A stretch of DNA of 64,000 nucleotides, taken from Bacillus sp. sid0103 (GTDB taxonomy: Bacteria > Bacillota > Bacilli > Bacillales_B > DSM-18226). Numbering within the stretch: the stretch's first letter is position 1; each line of letters opens with the position of its first letter. Both the position numbers and the translations under genes were made by a program. Location: assembly GCF_019219025.1 (NCBI RefSeq), contig NZ_JAHUWN010000008.1, forward strand, positions 124,001-188,000, written 5' to 3'. The notes below the pieces were generated by a model. That model saw only the letters and a program-made list of their open reading frames with translations. It had not been told where the DNA came from and ran no database searches. This document shows, in pieces, positions 58,073 through 64,000 of the stretch.

Positions 58073-59077
58073 ATGATCAATAAACTTTTGCACAGTACAG
58101 GTTTCAAGCGAATATCTATTTTTGTCTTAATTGCCATTGTTATTTATGCAATGAAATCTATGATAAATTTAATCTTGCTTACGTTCATATTTGCGTTTTT
58201 AATGGATCGGTTAGTGCAATTCATTGAACAAAAAATACCGATTAACCGAAAGTTGATCGTTGTCATTGCGTATGCGAGTATTGTTGGTCTGCTTTCGTAT
58301 GGGTTGGTCATGTACCTGCCAATGATTGCAGGTGAAATTACGGCATTAATCAAGCAGTTAACTGCTTTTTATACGGCTAAGCATGATAACATTGTGCTGA
58401 ATTATATTGTTAGTCGAATGGAAGAAATTAAAATCTCAAGTTACTTAGAGCAGGGCTTTACTTTTGTATTAAAGTACTTTACGGATATTAGTAAAATTGG
58501 ATTGCAAGTTTTATTGGCGCTATTACTGAGTTTGTTCTTCTTATTAGAAAAACCGCGCTTAATTGACTTTACAAAGAAATTTAGAACAAGTAAAATTGCA
58601 CCCGTTTACTCAGAAATTGAATTTTTTGCGCGAAAGTTCGTTGGTACGTTTGGTAAAGTAATTGAAGCACAACTGATTATTGCTGTTGTGAACTGTATTT
58701 TAACAACTATCGCTTTATGGATCTTGGATTTCCCACAGCTTGGCGGATTATCCATTATGATTTTCGTTTTGGGACTTATCCCTGTTGCGGGTGTTATTAT
58801 CTCGTTAATACCGCTGACAATCATTGCCTACAGTATTGGCGGATTGGTGACGGTTCTTTACGTCGGTATTGCGATTATGATTATTCATGGCATCGAAGCG
58901 TATATATTAAATCCAAATCTAATGAGTTCAAAAACCAATCTTCCTGTTTTTTATACATTCATCGTATTGATTTTCTCAGAGCACTTTTTTGGTGTATGGG
59001 GGTTAATCGTTGGGATCCCCGTCTTTGTTTTCCTTTTGGATGTTTTAGAGGTGACCGAGAGTAAGAAGGTTAAATAA
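58073..59077 (+). CDS. AI-2E family transporter-like membrane protein
   Basis: 334 residues, eight hydrophobic helices. Typical segments: LTFIFAFLMDRLVQFIEQ, LLSLFFLLEKPRL, ARKFVGTFGKVIEAQLIIAVVN, and GLIPVAGVIISLIPLTIIA near the C-terminus. Members include AI-2 exporter TqsA and Na+/H+ antiporters; the substrate here is unknown. Weak ribosome site (GGGGACC). Confidence 0.88.
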   Translation: MINKLLHSTGFKRISIFVLIAIVIYAMKSMINLILLTFIFAFLMDRLVQFIEQKIPINRKLIVVIAYASIVGLLSYGLVMYLPMIAGEITALIKQLTAFYTAKHDNIVLNYIVSRMEEIKISSYLEQGFTFVLKYFTDISKIGLQVLLALLLSLFFLLEKPRLIDFTKKFRTSKIAPVYSEIEFFARKFVGTFGKVIEAQLIIAVVNCILTTIALWILDFPQLGGLSIMIFVLGLIPVAGVIISLIPLTIIAYSIGGLVTVLYVGIAIMIIHGIEAYILNPNLMSSKTNLPVFYTFIVLIFSEHFFGVWGLIVGIPVFVFLLDVLEVTESKKVK

Positions 59078-59100
59078 AAAGCCCAGCTGTGGGCTTTTTT
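59078..59100 (+). terminator. Terminator of AI-2E family gene
   Basis: Stem AAAGCCCA/TGGGCTTT, loop GCTG, T-run. Confidence 0.92.
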
Positions 59101-59138
59101 GTTTATACTAGAGATATTAACCAAAAGGAGGAAAACAG

Positions 59139-59372
59139 ATGAGCGAATGTAAGCTAAATCATACCCACGAAGATGTAAAAACTAAATATGAATCACAAGC
59201 AGCCTTTCTTCCGGAAGAGATGAAGCCATTATTTAATCAGTTCTTCGAAAAAGAGCATACCCAGGACATCTTAAACGAAGTGTTCCATTTGCTTAAAAAA
59301 TACGATTTAGCCGCTGAGGAAGAACAAGGAAACCGAAATAACCGCTTATATTTGGTACTGAATAACGTTTAA
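59139..59372 (+). CDS. Small protein of unknown function
   Basis: 77 residues, AAAAGGAGG before ATG. Acidic and helical, no signal peptide or membrane segment; MSECKLNHTHEDVKTKYESQ then FNQFFEKEHTQDILNEVFHLLKKYDLA. I do not recognise the family. A good ribosome site and an own 3' hairpin support it as a gene. Confidence 0.72.
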   Translation: MSECKLNHTHEDVKTKYESQAAFLPEEMKPLFNQFFEKEHTQDILNEVFHLLKKYDLAAEEEQGNRNNRLYLVLNNV

Positions 59373-59379
59373 ATAGGAA

Positions 59380-59403
59380 GGGCCCTATCGAATGATAGGG
59401 CCC
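59380..59403. terminator. Perfect hairpin after the small gene
   Basis: GGGCCCTATC/GATAGGGCCC, 10 bp, loop GAAT, but no T-run follows; may be a terminator or a protein site. Confidence 0.55.
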
Positions 59404-59539
59404 CGTAAATTTCATCCTCCCTCCATTTTCCCTTGTTGGAAAAATTTCCTTTTGTTGTCATTAAGGTTTATTTATAATGAATTTGGTTATTTAAGAAAAT
59501 ATTAAGAAGAGAAAAGCTTACTTAAGAAAAGAGGATACG

Positions 59540-60514
59540 ATGGGAGAAATATTGCAGTTATTAAAACGGGGCAATAAATCAGCTATGCTGGCGGCAATAA
59601 TTAATACAATCATTTCGATTATTAAAGGGGTAGCCTTTATGTTTACGGGCAATGTGGCCATGTTTGCTGAAACGATGCACAGTCTAGGTGATGCTGCTAA
59701 CCAGTTTTTTGTGTTTGTTGGGTCTGCCTTAAGTAAAAAGGCACCAACTGAGAAGTATCCAAACGGGTTTGGCCGCTTAGTGAACCTCGTCCTGTTGGGA
59801 GCTGTGTTGATTGTTGGAATTATGGCATTCGAGACCATAAAAGAAGGATATCACCATGTGGTTCATCCAACTGAATCTGGTGGGTTTATGGTTAATATAC
59901 TTGTTTTAGCGGTTGCAACTCTTTTAGAAATGTTTGTTTTATTTAAGGCAATGAAAGAGATTTTACATGAAATCGAAGAAGAGGCAAGCGGACTTCAAGT
60001 GTTTTCTAAAAGTTTTGCCAACTTGGGAAAAGCTAAACCTGCAACGAAGCTTGTTTTCATGGAGGATCTGGTGGCAACTTTGGGCGGTTTGCTGGCAATT
60101 TTGGCAGTAGTTATTTCTCATTTCACTGCATTTCACCAAATAGAGGGGCTCGCATCCATGCTGATTGGCGCAATGATGTTATTTGTTGTCGGCAGGGTCT
60201 TTTTAGATAATGCTGCTGGGGTCCTTGGCCAAGCAGATGAAGAAATGGAAAACAAAATCGGCACCCTCGTGATGGAGGATCCTGATGTAAAGGATATTCA
60301 AGGGATAACCGTTATTAAAGAGGGCGAGGATCTGCACGTTGAATTAGAAATTGAGGTTGATCCAAGAATAACAGTTGCCGCTGCCGATGATATTAAGGAC
60401 CGTCTTGAAGAAAAAATCATGGCGGAAAAAGGTGTCGTCGATGTCACGATTGAGTTTGATGAGGAAGATGAAGTCATGTCATGGCAAGCGCGCACGGAAC
60501 AGAATGTAAAGTAA
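59540..60514 (+). CDS. Cation diffusion facilitator family transporter
   Basis: 324 residues, about six helices and a cytoplasmic C-domain (VKDIQGITVIKEGEDLHVELEIEVD). TM2 motif AETMHSLGDAANQ and TM5 motif MEDLVATLGG place the metal residues as H/D and E/D, a pattern of the ZnT9-like subgroup that differs from CzcD at 1.1 kb. Metal unknown (Zn, Fe or Mn). No His-rich loop. Confidence 0.88.
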   Translation: MGEILQLLKRGNKSAMLAAIINTIISIIKGVAFMFTGNVAMFAETMHSLGDAANQFFVFVGSALSKKAPTEKYPNGFGRLVNLVLLGAVLIVGIMAFETIKEGYHHVVHPTESGGFMVNILVLAVATLLEMFVLFKAMKEILHEIEEEASGLQVFSKSFANLGKAKPATKLVFMEDLVATLGGLLAILAVVISHFTAFHQIEGLASMLIGAMMLFVVGRVFLDNAAGVLGQADEEMENKIGTLVMEDPDVKDIQGITVIKEGEDLHVELEIEVDPRITVAAADDIKDRLEEKIMAEKGVVDVTIEFDEEDEVMSWQARTEQNVK

Positions 60515-60549
60515 GCAAAAAGGTTCGCGGTATTCGCGAACCTTTTTGC
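60515..60549. terminator. Bidirectional terminator, CDF / thioesterase
   Basis: Perfect 15-bp stem GCAAAAAGGTTCGCG/CGCGAACCTTTTTGC (60515-60529, 60535-60549), loop GTATT, serving both convergent genes. Confidence 0.92.
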
Positions 60550-60560
60550 TTCTTTTCTTA

Positions 60561-60580
60561 TTGTCTAGCTCAGGCTTTTC
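60561..60580 (+). repeat. Fragment of TCTAGCTC element
   Basis: TTGTCTAGCTCAGGCTTTTC: the two ends of the 11899-12020 element fused. Confidence 0.5.
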
Positions 60581-61093
60581 TTATTCCCATGGTTTATGTA
60601 TGGTCAGTACGCTTGCCAACTCTTTACTGCTTTTTCTGTGTTCTTTCCGTTTTTCTGCACGTTCTTTGCCTGTTTCAAAGAGCTTTTTCTCTTCATCGGT
60701 TTCAGGAATGATACCTGGGACCTTTGTCGGTTTGCCGTTTTCATCTAGGGCGACAAAGGTTAAAAAGGCGGTAGCGGCAATTTTTCTATCACCAGACATT
60801 AGATTTTCTGCAATTACCTTAACGAAAATCTCCATCGAAGATGTTCCGGTTGAAGAAACAAATGTTTCAATGCAAACAGAATCCTTTGGTGTAATCGGAC
60901 TAAGAAAGTCGACGGAATCAATCGAAGCCGTAACACACTCCGCTCTGGAATGTCTGACGGCCGAAATAGAGGCGATCATATCGATATCGCTGATTAGCTT
61001 TCCCCCAAACAAGGTATTATGGTTATTTACATCATTAGGAAAAATCCTGCTTGTTCTGACCACTCGAGATTCATTACATGTTTTTGCATCCAT
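60581..61093 (-). CDS. Acyl-CoA thioesterase (YkhA-like hotdog)
   Basis: 170 residues. Hotdog fold with RIFPNDVNNHNTLFGGKLISDIDMIASISA, in which the N/D of NNHNTLFGG is catalytic, then ECVTASIDSVDFLSP. Acts on medium/long acyl-CoA. C-terminal 35 residues are charged. Minus-strand ATG at 61093 follows GGAGGG. Convergent with the CDF gene. Confidence 0.9.
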   Translation of the reverse strand: MDAKTCNESRVVRTSRIFPNDVNNHNTLFGGKLISDIDMIASISAVRHSRAECVTASIDSVDFLSPITPKDSVCIETFVSSTGTSSMEIFVKVIAENLMSGDRKIAATAFLTFVALDENGKPTKVPGIIPETDEEKKLFETGKERAEKRKEHRKSSKELASVLTIHKPWE

Positions 61094-61219
61094 CCTAATC
61101 CCTCCATTAATTGTCTATGTTAATTTACCCAAGTTTCTATTTTCTCTCCATTTTAGTGAAATCGAAGTATTTGTGGTACATTAATTAATATATCGATTGT
61201 TTGTCAGGAGGTACAGTAA

Positions 61220-62041
61220 ATGAGTTTACAAGCACAGATTATGAAGGATTTAAATGTCAATCCGACCATCCATCCGCAAGAAGAAATTAGGAAACGGATT
61301 GATTTCTTAAAAAATTACCTATTAAAAACAAAGGCCAAGGGTTATGTGCTGGGAATAAGCGGTGGTCAAGATTCAACGCTTGCAGGCCGGCTCGCCCAAC
61401 TAGCGGTGGAAGAGCTGCGCAGCGAAGGAACTGATGCCTTATTTATCGCTGTTCGTCTCCCTTATGGCGTCCAACAAGACGAGGAAGATGCTAAGCGTTC
61501 ATTAGCCTTTATCCGCGCTGACCGTGAGACAGTCTTTAACATCAAATCAGCCGTAGATGAAGTCAAAAAAGAATATGATGAAAGCTATCAGGGGGCACCT
61601 CTAAGCGATTATCAAAAAGGAAATGTAAAGGCTCGAATGAGAATGATTGCTCAATATGCGATTGGTGGTATGGAAGGGCTGCTGGTTATTGGGACAGATC
61701 ATGGAGCTGAAGCCGTAACAGGTTTCTATACAAAGTATGGCGATGGCGGAGCTGACATTCTTCCATTGAGCGGATTATCGAAGCGGCAAGGGAAAGCTCT
61801 GTTAAAAGAACTGGGTGCAGATGAACGTTTATATTTAAAAACACCTACTGCAGACCTGCTGGACCAAAAACCTGGACAGGCCGATGAGACGGAATTAGGT
61901 ATCAGCTACGATGAACTCGACGACTATTTGGAAGGCAAGTCCGTTTCAAAAGAGGTAGCAGACAAAATAGAACAGCGCTATCTCATGACCGAACATAAAC
62001 GCCAACTTCCGGTTACAATGTTTGATGGTTGGTGGAAATAG
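61220..62041 (+). CDS. nadE: NH3-dependent NAD synthetase
   Basis: 273 residues. Converts nicotinate adenine dinucleotide to NAD with ammonia. P-loop-like [14 protein letters not shown] (about residue 46), [36 protein letters not shown] and [15 protein letters not shown]. No glutaminase domain, as in B. subtilis NadE. CAGGAGG precedes ATG. Confidence 0.97.
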   Translation: MSLQAQIMKDLNVNPTIHPQEEIRKRIDFLKNYLLKTKAKGYVLGISGGQDSTLAGRLAQLAVEELRSEGTDALFIAVRLPYGVQQDEEDAKRSLAFIRADRETVFNIKSAVDEVKKEYDESYQGAPLSDYQKGNVKARMRMIAQYAIGGMEGLLVIGTDHGAEAVTGFYTKYGDGGADILPLSGLSKRQGKALLKELGADERLYLKTPTADLLDQKPGQADETELGISYDELDDYLEGKSVSKEVADKIEQRYLMTEHKRQLPVTMFDGWWK

Positions 62042-62176
62042 AAAGCGGATGTGGTTTGAACTAGATGACTTGGAAAAAAACATTCCATGTTTCCATGAAA
62101 CCCACTATTGAAGAGAATCAAAAAAAACTATAATGGGAACTGTCGAAGATATCCCATTCCAATAAGGATGAACTAT

Positions 62177-62223
62177 AAAATAGTAATGTAATCCATTGCA
62201 ATGGGTACTTACTATTTTTTTTG
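62177..62223 (+). terminator. Strong terminator 135 bases after nadE
   Basis: AAAATAGTAA/TTACTATTTT outer stem (62177-62186, 62209-62218), inner GTA and CCATT/AATGG pairing, T-run. Confidence 0.9.
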
Positions 62224-62265
62224 TTAATTTACTTCTTTAATACTTTATCAGGATAAAATTTCCCG

Positions 62266-62322
62266 TTGACACAATCCTTGACGGGTCTTATATTTAATAA
62301 AGTGTTTTAATGTTTATTCAAG
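62266..62322 (+). promoter_or_regulatory. SigA promoter and possible ARG box
   Basis: TTGACA (62266-62271), 17 bases, TATATT (62289-62294). Directly downstream TTTTAATGTTTATTCAAG (62305-62322) is the complement of a sequence matching the Bacillus ARG box CATGAATAAAAATKCAAK at about 14 of 18 positions. Confidence 0.62.
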
Positions 62323-62385
62323 TAAATGACTAAAAAAACATTTTTTTAATATAAAATAAAACTTATTAGTGAGAGGGATTACACC

Positions 62386-63816
62386 ATGGGGAACGCAAAT
62401 AAATTAGGTTTTTGGGTTTTAACCGCTCTTGTTGTCGGAAACATGGTCGGTTCAGGGATTTTTATGCTGCCAAGCTCGCTATCTGAAGCAGCGAGTCCTG
62501 CTGGTGTGATCTCAGCATGGCTCGTAACAGGCCTTGGTGTATTAATGACAGCTCTTGTATTTGGTAACCTTGCGATACGAAAACCAAATATAACTGGCGG
62601 CCCGCAAATATATGCAAAGGAATTATTTAAACCAGGTTCACACGCATCAATCCTCTCTGGTTTTATGTCTTCTTGGGGATATTGGATCGGTAACCTTGCC
62701 GGGAATGTTGCGATGATTACAACCTTTGCTGGTTATTTATCAACCTTTTTCCCGATCTTAACAAGCCAGGCGGATTGGTTTACCATTGGCGGATTTACAC
62801 TTAAGGTTGGTAATGGATTAACTTTTCTTGTATGTTCTATCCTGCTCTGGGGAACTCACATTATTATCCTGCGTGGGATTGAAAGTGCCGGAAAGCTGAA
62901 TTTTGCCGCAACTGCAGCTAAAGTTGCCGGATTTATTCTGTTTATTATTGTCGGTTTATTTGCATTTGAAAAAAGCAATATCCTTCCTTTCATGGCCGTT
63001 AGAATGGACGAAGCTGGTCATGCAATTGGAATGATGAGTCAAGTGAACAGTGCTGCTGTTAATACATTGTGGGCATTTATTGGGGTCGAATCTGCAGTGG
63101 TGTTTGCTTCGCGTGCTAGAAAACAAACGGATGTTAAACGTGCCACCATCCTTGGATTATTTATTGCCCTTGGGATTTACATCGGCATCAGCACCTTAGT
63201 AATGGGAATGTTAGACCAAACCACGCTTATGCATTCTGATAAGCCGCTAATTGATGCAATTTCGACTGTCTTAGGACCTATTGCTGGGAAAGTATTAGCA
63301 GCAATCGGGTTAATCAGCTTATTCGGTTCAACTATTGGCTGGTTAATGTTAAGTGCAGAAGTACCATATCAAGCAGCGAAACAGGGATTATTCCTTCCAT
63401 CTTTCAAAAAAGAAAACAAAAAGGGACTTCCCTTATTTTCCATGATTGTTTCGAATGGCTTAGGACAATTGTTTATCTTTTCAACGGTATCAAAATCCAT
63501 ATCCGATGCCTTTGGATTCGTTATAGTCATTGCCACGTTATCCTACTTGGTGCCTTACTTTATCTCTTCGGTTTATCAGTTAAAATTAGTTGTGACAGGA
63601 GAGACCTATATAGGGGGGCGTTCAAGGATTACCGATGGAATTATTGCCTTGCTTTCGACCATTTATTCGGTGTGGGTTATTATCGCTGGAACAGCTGATA
63701 TTAAAACCTTCACTTATGGGATGATCTTAATAGCGAGCGGTGTCCTTTTTTATGGACCACTTTGGAGAGGTAAAAAGACCGCTAACATGGAACAGAAGAA
63801 AGCTTTATCAGCATAA
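62386..63816 (+). CDS. APA-family basic amino acid antiporter (ArcD/YvsH-like)
   Basis: 476 residues, 12-13 helices. N-terminal TALVVGNMVGSGIFMLPSSL is the amino-acid/proton-motif of APA antiporters; NITGGPQIYAKELFKPG and WAFIGVESAVVFASRARKQTDVKRATI are typical of arginine/ornithine or lysine antiporters. GAGAGGG precedes ATG 62386. A possible ARG box in the promoter supports arginine/ornithine as substrate, which remains inference. Confidence 0.87.
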   Translation: MGNANKLGFWVLTALVVGNMVGSGIFMLPSSLSEAASPAGVISAWLVTGLGVLMTALVFGNLAIRKPNITGGPQIYAKELFKPGSHASILSGFMSSWGYWIGNLAGNVAMITTFAGYLSTFFPILTSQADWFTIGGFTLKVGNGLTFLVCSILLWGTHIIILRGIESAGKLNFAATAAKVAGFILFIIVGLFAFEKSNILPFMAVRMDEAGHAIGMMSQVNSAAVNTLWAFIGVESAVVFASRARKQTDVKRATILGLFIALGIYIGISTLVMGMLDQTTLMHSDKPLIDAISTVLGPIAGKVLAAIGLISLFGSTIGWLMLSAEVPYQAAKQGLFLPSFKKENKKGLPLFSMIVSNGLGQLFIFSTVSKSISDAFGFVIVIATLSYLVPYFISSVYQLKLVVTGETYIGGRSRITDGIIALLSTIYSVWVIIAGTADIKTFTYGMILIASGVLFYGPLWRGKKTANMEQKKALSA

Positions 63817-63826
63817 TAATTTTTAG

Positions 63827-63855
63827 CCTATCAGAATTCCTCTGATAGGTTTTTA
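63827..63855 (+). terminator. Terminator of the antiporter gene
   Basis: Stem CCTATCAGA/TCTGATAGG (63827-63835, 63841-63849), loop ATTCC, T-run. Confidence 0.92.
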
Positions 63856-63904
63856 TTTTGTAAAAATGGGTAAAATAATTTTAATTTCGTGCACAACTTT
63901 TCCT

Positions 63905-63933
63905 TTGACATAAGTCAATCTGTGTAATATGAT
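63905..63933 (+). promoter_or_regulatory. Strong SigA promoter
   Basis: TTGACA (63905-63910), 17 bases, TATGAT (63928-63933), for the gene entering at the window edge. Confidence 0.8.
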
Positions 63934-63973
63934 TAAATCCGATAAAAACAATAAGAATTAGGGGGTTTTAACA

Positions 63974-64000
63974 GTGAAAAAACTTTCACTTATTTTCGCA
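63974..64000 (+). CDS. Start of a secreted or lipoprotein gene (cut by window)
   Basis: GTG 63974 follows GGGGG and a strong promoter. The nine visible codons read MKKLSLIFA, the start of a signal peptide. Nothing more can be said. Confidence 0.6.

Larger units (their letters stand above)
62042..62385. other. nadE-antiporter intergenic region
   Basis: 344 bases. It holds a weak promoter-like pair TTGAAG-15-TATAAT (62108-62134), a stem AATGGGA/TCCCATT (about 62132-62158), the terminator at 62177-62223 and the antiporter promoter. No convincing open frame. Confidence 0.6.

Overview
The window looks like a chromosomal segment of a mesophilic, endospore-forming Bacillaceae species (Bacillus/Neobacillus-like). 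The evidence is a moderate-to-low G+C content, strong AGGAGG-type ribosome sites, gene orders shared with Bacillus subtilis (csbA-uvrB-uvrA, hprK-lgt-ppaX-yvoF, yvcI-rapZ-yvcK-whiA-crh, cggR-gapA-pgk-tpiA-gpmI-eno, secG-est-rnr-smpB-ssrA), spore germination and coat genes, and Gram-positive control sites (CtsR, CggR, LexA, Fur, ECF sigma). Assignment below the family level is inference.

Layout. 0-4.5 kb: metal and vitamin transport. A cad locus keeps cadC and its operator, but cadA is reduced to a stop-containing deletion scar. It is followed by a CzcD-type zinc/cadmium exporter with a His-rich tandem repeat, a YhdT-PanF pantothenate transporter and csbA. 4.5-9.6 kb: uvrB-uvrA behind a LexA box. 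9.8-11.8 kb: a yvl-type envelope stress operon behind a SigW-like promoter. 12-15.1 kb: hprK-lgt-ppaX-yvoF. 15.4-22 kb: the complete hisZGDBHAFI operon. 22.3-29.1 kb: a TPR-HTH protein, trxB and the yvcI-rapZ-yvcK-whiA-crh operon. 29.2-30.1 kb: clpP on the minus strand under a CtsR operator, and a tRNA-Arg(CCG). 30.4-39.4 kb: sigL, a glutaredoxin-like gene, and the CggR-controlled lower glycolysis operon. 39.6-43.2 kb: secG-est-rnr. 43.3-47.8 kb: a germinant receptor locus split into divergent units. 47.9-48.9 kb: smpB and tmRNA. 49.1-56.8 kb: a heme/iron island made of an HrtBA exporter with HssRS, an iron-mineralising encapsulin (cargo, shell, ferredoxin) and an unrecognised gene behind a textbook Fur box. 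57-64 kb: a NodB deacetylase, an AI-2E-family membrane protein, a second CDF transporter, an acyl-CoA thioesterase, nadE, an APA-family amino acid antiporter and the start of a secreted protein.

The least explained structure is in the intergenic DNA. Five arrays, at about 9.65, 15.2, 22.1, 30.2 and 54.7 kb, each carry five to six or more short cores repeated at an almost exact 21-bp (20-21) period with non-conserved DNA between. Three arrays use the core GGCGGAAT, one uses TTATACAAAA and one GGCACAAAA. All read in the plus direction just after the 3' end of a gene or operon. Three other dispersed families are present: a 13-bp near-palindrome GGTGCCTGACACC, often paired; a ~120-130 bp element with GATTGGAGCGGAA ends; and a TCTAGCTC...GCGC element that twice sits directly upstream of a ribosome site. 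I saw no insertion sequence, prophage or CRISPR array.
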